Assembly (NCBI GenBank): GCA_046729895.1
Contig: JBKPHP010000266.1
Span: 1-7,559, forward strand
Reading direction: 5' to 3'
Length of the DNA: 7,559 nt
Source of the DNA: DASXBA01 sp046729895
Lineage (GTDB): Bacteria; Actinomycetota; Thermoleophilia; Solirubrobacterales; Thermoleophilaceae
In this document: positions 1-5,560 of the stretch, piece by piece
Numbering within the stretch: the stretch's first letter is position 1
Layout of the letters: every line of letters starts with the position of its first letter
Notes under the pieces: model-generated
Told to the model about the DNA's origin: nothing
What the model saw: the letters and a program-made list of their open reading frames with translations, nothing else
Databases searched by the model: none
Position numbers and translations under genes: made by a program

Positions 1-275
1 TCCTCACCGGCCTGGAGAGCTGGTTCACGTTGCCGGCCGAGACCGGTGCGCCTCCGCCGCCGCCCTACAAGATGGCGCTGCTCACCTGGATCACGATCTT
101 TCCGCTGATCACCGCCATCGTCGCCCTAACCGGCCCGCTGCTCGAGGACATGCCGCTGGCGGCGAGGCTGGGGATCACGACCGCCCTCACGGTCCCCCTG
201 ATGACGTGGGTGGTAATGCCCCGCGTGACCCGGCTGCTTCGACGGTGGCTGTATCCGCAGGAGACGAAAACATGA
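1..275 (+). CDS. C-terminal part of an ABM-type (antibiotic biosynthesis monooxygenase-like) membrane protein, 5' truncated by window edge
   Basis: The reading frame is open from the first complete codon at position 3 and ends at TGA 273-275, so the start lies outside the window; the TTG at 30 is inside the gene and is not a credible start. The visible 90 residues read as a short linker (LTGLESWF), a proline run (PPPPPY) and two hydrophobic segments (about KMALLTWITIFPLITAIVAL and LGITTALTVPLMTWVVMP), closed by a basic tail (RVTRLLRRWLYP). From memory this tail is characteristic of proteins that carry an ABM dimeric alpha/beta-barrel domain followed by two membrane helices. The ABM domain itself is not in the window, so activity cannot be judged. 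The stop overlaps the next start (ATGA at 272-275), indicating one operon with translational coupling to the oxidoreductase-like gene. Family call is moderately sure; function is not. Confidence 0.7.
   Translation, partial: LTGLESWFTLPAETGAPPPPPYKMALLTWITIFPLITAIVALTGPLLEDMPLAARLGITTALTVPLMTWVVMPRVTRLLRRWLYPQETKT
259..263 (+). promoter_or_regulatory. Ribosome binding site that fixes the start of the oxidoreductase-like gene
   Basis: AGGAG lies 8 bases before the ATG at 272. Together with the nucleotide-binding glycine motif beginning at the fourth codon, it favours ATG 272 over the longer in-frame start at 206, which would add 22 residues lying wholly within the upstream gene. Confidence 0.75.
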
Positions 276-856
276 ACCTCGGGATCATCGGTGGCGGCCG
301 CCTCGGCACGGCGCTCGGCGAGCGCCTCGGCCAGGCCGGGCACACCATCAGATACGGCACCGGTGCAGCCAGCTCGAACTCCGACGCCGTCGAGTTCGCC
401 GAGACGGTGATCCTCGCCGTCCCCTTCGCCGCCATCGATCGCGCCCTCTCCGAGGCCGGCGACCTCGGCGGGCGCGTGCTCTGGTCGTGCGTCAACGCCC
501 TGAATTCGGACTCCTCGGGGCTGGCCGTCGGCTTCGACGACTCCGCCGCCGAGCAGGTGGCGCGCCGGGCGCGCGGGGCGCGCGTCGTTGCCGCCATCCC
601 GCCGTTTGCCAGCGCGATCGCGGCCCCCTCGCTCGCATACGACCGCGACCTCCCGCCGAGCGTCTTCGTCTGCGGGGACGATCGCGAGGCCAAGGCAGTC
701 ATCGAGGAGCTGGTGCGGGACCTCGGCGCGGATCCCATCGATGCCGGCTCGATCACGATCGCCCGCTACGTAGAGCCGGCGATGATGCTCCTGGTGAACC
801 TCGCCTACGCGGGCGCGGAGCCGCGCGACGTCGGACTGCGGTTGCTCGAACGGTGA
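272..856 (+). CDS. NADPH-dependent F420 reductase-like / NAD(P)-binding oxidoreductase (F420_oxidored family)
   Basis: This encodes a 194-residue cytoplasmic protein. Residues 4-12 (GIIGGGRLG) form the GxGxxG nucleotide-binding turn after the first strand of a Rossmann fold, followed by VILAVPF (second half of the fold) near residues 47-53. The C-terminal part (DPIDAGSITIARYVEPAMML then LVNLAYAG) matches the ending of the family that includes F420H2:NADP+ oxidoreductase, which passes hydride between reduced F420 and NADP+. Many relatives have unassigned substrates, so F420 use is inference. The start is chosen from AGGAG 8 bases upstream and the immediate glycine motif. It overlaps the ABM-type gene by 4 bases (ATGA), so the two are probably co-translated; a redox enzyme paired with a monooxygenase-like protein is a reasonable functional couple. 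A decayed paralogue lies at 4581-4786. The family is fairly sure, the reaction uncertain. Confidence 0.8.
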   Translation: MNLGIIGGGRLGTALGERLGQAGHTIRYGTGAASSNSDAVEFAETVILAVPFAAIDRALSEAGDLGGRVLWSCVNALNSDSSGLAVGFDDSAAEQVARRARGARVVAAIPPFASAIAAPSLAYDRDLPPSVFVCGDDREAKAVIEELVRDLGADPIDAGSITIARYVEPAMMLLVNLAYAGAEPRDVGLRLLER

Positions 857-931
857 ACCGCGTCCAAGACCGGGGACACCGCACAACTCCTTCATCGCGC
901 TCATAATCCCGTTACCGATCGAGAGGGCGCC

Positions 932-1057
932 ATGCAGCACCACCGCAACCTTCCGATCCCCGCGACACTCGCGGACGTCTGCGACCCGGGGCGCACGATA
1001 ACCGGCCTCTTGGCCGGGCCCGCGACGGCGGAAGATCGACCGAGCCGGGCTAGATGA
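932..1057 (+). pseudogene. 41-codon leader ORF, probable N-terminal remnant of an isochorismatase-like cysteine hydrolase, coupled to the MMPL gene
   Basis: An ORF runs from ATG 932 to TGA 1055-1057, and that stop overlaps the MMPL ATG at 1054 (ATGA). A purine-rich GAGAGGG at 921-927 precedes it, whereas no Shine-Dalgarno-like sequence precedes the MMPL start, so translation of this ORF may deliver ribosomes to MMPL. The first about 22 residues (LPIPATLADVCDPGRT) resemble the start of isochorismatase/cysteine hydrolase proteins, which continue with a strand ending in DMQ. Here that strand and everything after it are missing, and the rest (ITGLLAGPATAEDRPSRAR) looks like chance coding. The hydrolase resemblance is from memory and could be wrong; the ORF and its overlap are seen directly. 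It could alternatively be an unexpressed stretch or a genuine small leader peptide. Confidence 0.45.
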
Positions 1058-3252
1058 CCGAACGGATGGCGGTGTGGAGCAGCCGCCGGCCGTGGCTGAC
1101 GGTGGCGGGCTGGGCGTTGGCGCTGCTGGCTGCCATTGCGCTGACCGCGGCGTTTCTGGGTGACGCCCTGTCCGGCGAGGAGGAGGTCACGAGCAACACG
1201 GAGTCGAGGCGGGCCGACCGGCTGTCGTCGCAGCGCTTTGCGGACGATCGGCACGGGCGGGACGCCACCGAGGTGGTCGTCGTTCGGTCCTCGGGGGCGA
1301 CGGTCGACGAGCCGAGGTTCGAGCGGCGGGTGCGCGCGATCGCGGCGGAGCTACGACGAGCGGGCGCGACCGAAGTCACAACCTTCTACGACACGGGCGA
1401 GCGGCGATTGGTGTCGCGGGATCGTGATGCCACGGGGATGCTCGTGGCCCTCGGCCGCGATGCCGACGACGACATCGAGGGCGTCGTCGATGCCGTGCGT
1501 AGCGTGGACGGTCGGCAGGGATTCGACGTCGCCATCACGGGCGAGTTCACCCTCGACGCCGACTTCTCGACACTGGCGGGCGACGACCTGCGCAACGGCG
1601 AGCTGGGGTTCGGACTGCCGGCTGCGCTGGTGGTGCTCTTGATCGTCTTCGGCTCGGTCGTGGCCGGGCTCATCCCAATGCTCCTGGCGATCGTCTCGAT
1701 CACGATCGCCCTGGCGCTCCTGGCGCTCGTCGGGCAGGCCTTTCCGCTGTCTGTCTTCGCCACGAACATGCTGACCGGGATGGGGCTGGCGCTCGGGATC
1801 GACTACTCGCTGTTCGTGCTGTCCCGCTCTCGCGAGGAACGCCTACGCGGGCGGGAGGGGGCGGCTGCGATCGCCGCCGTCGGCGCTACGGCCAGCCGGG
1901 CGGTGCTGTTCAGCGGCGTCGCCTTCACGCTCGCCATGGTCGGCCTATTGCTCGTGCCGCACACGATCATGCGAAGCCTCGCCACCGGCGCGATCGCGGC
2001 CGCGCTGGTCTCGGTCGTCGCCGCGCTGACGCTTCTCCCGGCGCTCCTGAGCCTGCTGGGGGATCGCGTCAACGCCCTCCGGATCCCGGTGTTCGGACGA
2101 AGCGCTGGCCGCGAGGAGAGCCCGTTTTGGTCTCGGACGGTCCGAGCGGTGATCAGGCGGCCGCTCACCAGCCTCGTGCTCGCCACCGCGATCCTGCTCG
2201 CCATGGCCGTGCCCGTGCTTGGCTTGCGATCGGGCGAGGCCGGCGTGAGCACGCTTCCGGATCGGCTGCCCGCCAAGCAGGGATACCTGGCCTTGAACGC
2301 CGAGTTTCCCGGCGAGACAACCGAGCCGGTGGAGATCGTGGTCGATGGCGACCCGGACTCGCGGACGGTCCAGTCCGGGATCGATCGTGTCAGGGAGCGG
2401 CTGGCGAGCGAGGATCTCCTCGGCCGCCCGCGGGTGGAGACCAACCAAGCCGGTCACCTCACGATCCTGACCGTCCCCATCCGTGGTGATTCGCACGGCG
2501 ACGACGCCGTCGACACGGTACGAGAGGTGCGCAGCGAGGACGTTCCCCGCGCCTTCCCTGACCCCGGGGTCGAGGTGCTCGTGACCGGCGACACGGCCGA
2601 GTCGATCGATGAATCGGACACGATGACCCACTGGCTTCCGATCGTCTTTTCGTTCGTGCTCGGGCTCAGCTTCGTGCTACTGACGATCGCCTTCCGCTCG
2701 CTCGTCGTCGCGGCCAAGGCGATCGCGGTGAATCTCCTGTCCGTCGGCGCCGCCTACGGGCTGCTCGTCCTGGTCTTCCAGGAGGGGGTCGGGAACGAGC
2801 TGCTCGGCTTCCGGCAGGTCGACACGATCGAATCGTGGGTGCCGCTGTTCCTGTTCGCGGTCCTGTTCGGGCTGTCGATGGACTACCACGTCTTCCTGCT
2901 CAGCCGCATCCGCGAGCGCTTTCGCCAGACGGCCGACAACAGCGACGCCATCGCCCACGGCGTCGGCTCGACCGGCCGCATCATCACCGGCGCCGCCCTG
3001 ATCATCATCGCGGTCTTCAGCGGCTTCGCCCGCGGCGACCTGGTCATGTTCCAGCAGATGGGATTTGGCGTCGCCATCGCCCTGCTGCTCGACGCCACCC
3101 TGGTCCGCCTGGTGCTGGTCCCGGCGGCCATGGAGCTGCTCGGCGAGCGCAACTGGTACCTACCCCGATGGCTCCGATGGCTCCCCGACGTCCACGTCGA
3201 AGGGGCCCAACCCCGCCCGGGCGCGAACCTCAAACCGGCTCGCGACGGCTAG
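1054..3252 (+). CDS. MMPL family (RND superfamily) membrane transporter
   Basis: This 732-residue protein is a normal length for an actinobacterial MMPL transporter. These use proton-motive force to export lipids or hydrophobic compounds across the cytoplasmic membrane. The visible architecture is TM1 at about 13-35, an extracytoplasmic domain at about 36-185, a helix bundle TM2-6 at about 187-334, TM7 at about 371-390, a second extracytoplasmic domain at about 391-535, and a second bundle to about 700. Both halves carry the family's paired Asp-Tyr: GIDYSLFVLSR (D250, Y251) and SMDYHVFLLSR (D610, Y611), which in MmpL3 form the proton relay. Both are intact, so the protein should be active. 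There is no clear ribosome site before ATG 1054; the 4-base overlap with the leader ORF suggests coupling. ATG 1066 is a possible alternative start. The substrate cannot be predicted; no regulator is adjacent. Confidence 0.93.
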   Translation: MTERMAVWSSRRPWLTVAGWALALLAAIALTAAFLGDALSGEEEVTSNTESRRADRLSSQRFADDRHGRDATEVVVVRSSGATVDEPRFERRVRAIAAELRRAGATEVTTFYDTGERRLVSRDRDATGMLVALGRDADDDIEGVVDAVRSVDGRQGFDVAITGEFTLDADFSTLAGDDLRNGELGFGLPAALVVLLIVFGSVVAGLIPMLLAIVSITIALALLALVGQAFPLSVFATNMLTGMGLALGIDYSLFVLSRSREERLRGREGAAAIAAVGATASRAVLFSGVAFTLAMVGLLLVPHTIMRSLATGAIAAALVSVVAALTLLPALLSLLGDRVNALRIPVFGRSAGREESPFWSRTVRAVIRRPLTSLVLATAILLAMAVPVLGLRSGEAGVSTLPDRLPAKQGYLALNAEFPGETTEPVEIVVDGDPDSRTVQSGIDRVRERLASEDLLGRPRVETNQAGHLTILTVPIRGDSHGDDAVDTVREVRSEDVPRAFPDPGVEVLVTGDTAESIDESDTMTHWLPIVFSFVLGLSFVLLTIAFRSLVVAAKAIAVNLLSVGAAYGLLVLVFQEGVGNELLGFRQVDTIESWVPLFLFAVLFGLSMDYHVFLLSRIRERFRQTADNSDAIAHGVGSTGRIITGAALIIIAVFSGFARGDLVMFQQMGFGVAIALLLDATLVRLVLVPAAMELLGERNWYLPRWLRWLPDVHVEGAQPRPGANLKPARDG

Positions 3253-3287
3253 GTGACGCAGGGCGGGCCCTCAACATCGCGGTGCTC

Positions 3288-3926
3288 TCAGCTCGGCGAG
3301 CCGCGCGCTCCGGGCGGAGTGACGGTCTCGTCGGCAGCGCTTGCGATCGGCAGCGCGTAGAACGCGGCGACCGCCGCGCACATGCCGAGCGTCAGGTAAG
3401 ACGAGACCGGGGCGAGCACGGTCGCGACCAGATAGGGCACGAGCCCGGCCACGCCTCGGGCGAGGATCGTCCGTCGCTGCGCGGCGCCGAGGTCCTCGCT
3501 CAACAGCACCGCCTTGGCGAACAGGATGTGCCTGTTGGTGGCCGCGAAGATCAGTGACATCGCGAGGAGCGAGCCGCCGTAGACCGCTGCGGCGAGCTCC
3601 GAGCCCTGGCCCTCTCGTAGATACGCGGCCAGTAGCGCCGTGGTGAACGGCAGCACACCGACCGAGAGCAGCAGCAGCAGGTTCCAGACCATGATCCCGT
3701 GATCGATCGCCCGCAGGCGGCGGATCATCACGTGGTGGTTGATCCAGATGATCCCGATCGTCAGAAAGCTGACGACGTAGGCGGCGTAGCTTGGCCACTG
3801 CTCCGCGAGCGCGTCGGCGAGGCTCGCGGTGGATTCCGGATCGGGAACGTGGATTTCGAGGACGAGCAGGGTGATCGCGATCGCGAAGACCCCGTCGGAG
3901 AATGCCTCGAGCCGGTTCGGGCTCAC
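3288..3926 (-). CDS. TMEM175/DUF1211 family integral membrane protein (putative potassium channel)
   Basis: This encodes a 212-residue membrane protein. Its start, NRLEAFSDGVFAIAITLL (from residue 4), contains the family hallmark FSD (F9-S10-D11) in the first helix, and the second helix is followed by WINHHVMIRRL, also typical. Six hydrophobic segments are visible at about 12-27, 47-66, 82-100, 112-130, 160-178 and 181-197, and the length matches bacterial members, which are reported as tetrameric potassium channels. Whether this one conducts potassium is inference. GTG 3926 is chosen because the FSD motif normally sits about ten residues from the start; no strong ribosome site precedes it, and an AAGGAG about 28 bases upstream is too far away. 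It converges on the MMPL gene with a 35-base gap in which I see no convincing terminator. A GC-rich longer frame on the same strand (to 3975) is a shadow. Confidence 0.88.
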   Translation of the reverse strand: MSPNRLEAFSDGVFAIAITLLVLEIHVPDPESTASLADALAEQWPSYAAYVVSFLTIGIIWINHHVMIRRLRAIDHGIMVWNLLLLLSVGVLPFTTALLAAYLREGQGSELAAAVYGGSLLAMSLIFAATNRHILFAKAVLLSEDLGAAQRRTILARGVAGLVPYLVATVLAPVSSYLTLGMCAAVAAFYALPIASAADETVTPPGARGSPS

Positions 3927-4018
3927 GGACCCGGGTTCGACGGTCTGGTGGCGGCTCCTTCGGCACGATCCGCACCTCAGACCCGCTGCACCCTCGCCGC
4001 TACTTGGGGTCCCAGCGC

Positions 4019-4069
4019 ATGAACCCCGATCGCACCTACCGGCACTTCTGCATGGGGGCCCGCGAGCTC
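4019..4069 (+). pseudogene. 5' fragment of an HxlR-family regulator gene (duplicate of 4883-5560)
   Basis: Translation from ATG 4019 gives MNPDRTYRHFCMGARELG, nearly the same as residues 6-22 of the intact HxlR protein (EPDRIYRHFCMGARALE). Over 4028-4062 against 4904-4938 I count 32 of 35 identical bases. Homology stops abruptly at about 4069, before the helix-turn-helix, and the frame then runs antisense through a VOC gene fragment to a stop at 4253-4255. The DNA-binding domain is absent, so it cannot act as a regulator. No ribosome site is obvious, and the upstream sequence does not resemble that of the intact gene. Confidence 0.75.
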
Positions 4070-4222
4070 GGGTGCTCGGCCGCCACGTTCGCCGGGTCGG
4101 CTACCGGTTCGCGGAGGACGCGACCTAGCGGCCCGGGCCCACCCCTTCGACTGCCAGAAGGCGATCTCGCCGCCGTCGGGCGCGGCCACCACGCTGTGCC
4201 AGCCGGCCGGGCCCTCGCGAAG
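4064..4222. repeat. Direct repeat, left copy (partner at 7232-7388)
   Basis: This segment matches 7232-7388 in the same orientation. The core 4145-4219 against 7311-7385 is identical at 72 of 75 positions by hand alignment; the outer part (from about 4064 and 7232) is clearly related but carries small indels. It covers the 3' end of the VOC gene and about 60 bases beyond its stop. It has no terminal inverted repeats or transposase, so it looks like a segmental duplication, not a mobile element. Confidence 0.8.
4126..4222 (-). pseudogene. 3' fragment of a VOC (glyoxalase-like) gene
   Basis: Reading the minus strand gives REGPAGWHSVVAAPDGGEI followed by AFWQSKGW, matching REGPAGWRSVAAAPDGGEI and AFWQSKRW at the end of the VOC protein at 7290-7559. 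Upstream of this the similarity fades (LLAHAGRDL in place of GARVLLEP), so only about 30 codons remain. One base is missing between the FWQSK codons and the ancestral stop compared with the right-hand copy (33 against 34 bases from CTA to the shared CCAG), so the ancestral stop at 4126-4128 is out of frame. No start codon or body of the gene remains. Confidence 0.75.
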
Positions 4223-4269
4223 GTCGCGCCCGGCGTGGGCGAGGAGCCGGGATAATCGAGCCTTGGGGG

Positions 4270-4545
4270 TCAGGTCTGGCCGTAGGCGGCGAGGAAGATG
4301 CGGATCGCCTCGTCGGCGTAGCGGTCCAGCTCGGCCGGGCCGAAGTCCAGGTCGATGCTGAACATCGCCTGGTTGAGCGGGATCGAGAGGACCAGCCAGT
4401 TGAAGTGCTGTGCCGCCAGCTGGGGATCGTCCAGTCGCAGGCGGCCTCGCTCGGCCAGTATCCGGAATTGGGATGCGACAGGATCGGCGCGCTCGGAGGG
4501 ACGTTCGTCGTGGACAGCCGCCATGGCGAGGGTACGACGATCCAC
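4270..4545 (-). pseudogene. C-terminal remnant of a TetR/AcrR-family regulator
   Basis: The open frame gives 91 residues. The part from ERGRLRLDDPQLAAQHFNWL through VLSIPLNQAMF to DRYADEAIRIFLAAYG resembles the ligand-binding/dimerisation end of AefR-like TetR proteins. The N-terminal helix-turn-helix, about 100 residues in the family, is absent: an in-frame TGA lies at 4564-4566, and the adjacent sequence already belongs to the oxidoreductase remnant. A GTG at 4545 with AGGGGA about 9 bases upstream could start translation, so a short ligand-binding-only protein is not excluded, but loss by deletion is more likely. TetR genes commonly sit beside MFS exporters, so this may be the former regulator of the exporter or of a lost gene; that is inference. 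Confidence 0.65.
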
Positions 4546-4580
4546 GCGACTGTCCCCTGCGGCTCAGCCGAGCTTCACCG

Positions 4581-4786
4581 GTGAAGATCGGGACATCGGC
4601 GTGGGGCACATCGGGCATGCGCTCACGGTGCGGTTCGTCGCTGCGGGTCGTGAGGTGATGGTCAGCAACTCGCGCGGGCCGGACCCCCTCGACCGTATCG
4701 TCGCCTCCATCTGAGAGAGCGTCAGCGCGGGGACCACCGCGGAGGCGGCCCAGTTCGGAGATATCGCTGCGGTCGCAATCCCTTGA
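4581..4786 (+). pseudogene. Decayed N-terminus of an F420-oxidoreductase-like gene (frameshift plus internal stop)
   Basis: GTG AAG ATC GGG at 4581 reads VKIG, then the frame is lost. Shifting by one base gives IGVGHIGHALTVRFVAAGRE followed by VMVSNSRGPDPLDRIVASI, a clear Rossmann nucleotide-binding start with GxGxxG and the SNSRGP segment typical of NADP-binding F420_oxidored proteins. One base appears to be missing around 4591-4595 (GGGACATCGGC where a family member would have GGGATCATCGGC). In the corrected frame TGA interrupts at 4712-4714, yet homology continues as SVSAGTTAEAAQFGDIAAVA until a second TGA at 4784-4786. The catalytic C-terminal half is gone. It is a paralogue of, or source related to, the intact gene at 272-856, but its SNSRGP motif is not shared with that gene, so it comes from a different subfamily. 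Confidence 0.8.
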
Positions 4787-4851
4787 CTGTTGGAGCGGCC
4801 CGGCAAGCAATCGCGCACGGTCGGGCGGATTTCGAGCTGCCTCTCATATGC

Positions 4852-4866
4852 CTATCGCATCGATAG
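4852..4866. promoter_or_regulatory. Perfect inverted repeat upstream of the HxlR gene, possible operator
   Basis: CTATCG-CAT-CGATAG is a perfect 6-3-6 palindrome located 16 bases before ATG 4883, where an autoregulatory operator would be expected. The right half continues as CGATAGTCTCGAG, which matches the start of CGATAGTATCGTG (7151-7163) upstream of the MFS gene at 10 of 13 positions. A precise -35/-10 pair cannot be assigned. Function is inference from position and symmetry. Confidence 0.4.
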
Positions 4867-4882
4867 TCTCGAGTCGGTAGGT

Positions 4883-5560
4883 ATGGGCCGCCCAAACGAA
4901 CCAGATCGCATCTACCGGCACTTTTGCATGGGGGCGCGGGCGCTTGAGGTCATCGGTGATCGCTGGTCTCTGCTGATCGTCCGCGATTTGCTGTTGGGCC
5001 CGCGCCGCTTCACCGACCTGGAGCGGACGCTGAACCCGATCACCCCGACCAGGCTGACGGATCGGCTGCGTCGGCTCGAAGCGACGGAGGTGATCGAGCG
5101 CGAACCAGCCGAGACCGGGAAGGAGGTCTGGTACCGGCTGACCGATGCCGGCCTGGATCTGGAGGCCGCGATCGACGAGCTCACGCTGTGGGGAATCGAG
5201 CATGCCAAGGAGGCTCCGCGGCCCGATGAGCCTGTCCACTCCGACGCGACGATGATCGGAACCAAGGTCTGGCTCAACCGGTACTCCCCGCCGCCGCCCG
5301 ACGCCCTCGCCTGGGTCTGGCGCTTCCCGGGTGAGGACAGCTACACCCTCCGAGCGACGGGCGGCGGGTGGGAGCTGTCCCGTGGCGCGGAGGACAGCGC
5401 CGCCGTCACAGTCAATGCGACGCAGGCGGCCTGGGCGACGTTCCTCACCTCGCCTCGGGAGAACCGGCGGCTGCCGACCGACGATGTCGGGCTCGAGGGA
5501 TCTCGGCCCGAGCTCAGGAGGTTCGCGAAGATGTTTGGGGCTGAGCTCGCCGTCCGGTGA
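4883..5560 (+). CDS. HxlR-family winged helix-turn-helix transcriptional regulator with C-terminal SCP2-like extension
   Basis: This encodes a 225-residue DNA-binding protein. Residues 15-75 carry the HxlR winged-helix signature: CMGARALEVIGDRWSLLIVR, then DLLLGPRRFTDLERTL, the recognition region ITPTRLTDRLRRLEA, and the wing EVIEREPAETGKEVWYRLT. C15 sits at the conserved N-terminal cysteine used for thiol redox sensing in some HxlR proteins, so oxidant or electrophile sensing is possible but unproven. Residues about 130-225 form an extra domain (for example KVWLNRYSPPPPDALAWVW and DDVGLEGSRPELRRFAKMF) that looks like the SCP2-type domain found in long actinobacterial members. ATG 4883 is preferred over the longer in-frame start at 4790, because the extra 31 residues span the promoter palindrome and remnant DNA. 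Its 3' end overlaps the convergent MFS gene by 47 bases. The likely targets are itself and the exporter. Confidence 0.88.
   Translation: MGRPNEPDRIYRHFCMGARALEVIGDRWSLLIVRDLLLGPRRFTDLERTLNPITPTRLTDRLRRLEATEVIEREPAETGKEVWYRLTDAGLDLEAAIDELTLWGIEHAKEAPRPDEPVHSDATMIGTKVWLNRYSPPPPDALAWVWRFPGEDSYTLRATGGGWELSRGAEDSAAVTVNATQAAWATFLTSPRENRRLPTDDVGLEGSRPELRRFAKMFGAELAVR

Noticed and set aside
902..907. CATAAT as a -10 element for the leader ORF and MMPL
   Set aside because: No recognisable -35 lies at 16-18 bases upstream; too weak to annotate.
65..943. Long minus-strand open frame opposite the oxidoreductase gene
   Set aside because: Composition is Arg/Gly/Ala/Asp-rich with no domain sense; it mirrors a well-supported plus-strand gene in GC-rich DNA.
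3291..3301. GCTCG-G-CGAGC palindrome near the convergent MMPL/TMEM175 ends, considered as terminator
   Set aside because: A one-base loop cannot form a stable hairpin, there is no T tract, and it lies within the TMEM175 coding end.
3930..3945. GGTTCGA resembling a tRNA T-loop
   Set aside because: Flanking bases do not form a five-pair T stem and no acceptor, D or anticodon arms can be drawn.
3271..3975. Longer minus-strand frame overlapping the TMEM175 gene
   Set aside because: It is in a different frame from the FSD-motif protein and is highly arginine-rich; a shadow frame.
4019..4255. 79-codon chimeric ORF beginning with the HxlR fragment
   Set aside because: After 18 codons it runs antisense through VOC remnant DNA, so it is unlikely to be a selected protein.
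4937..4944. CGGGCGCT shared by the HxlR gene and 7237-7244, considered as microhomology for the 2.3 kb deletion
   Set aside because: In codon alignment the HxlR copy of the motif corresponds to 4061-4068 of the fragment while the VOC-side copy corresponds to 4069-4076, so it does not sit at one junction in register.
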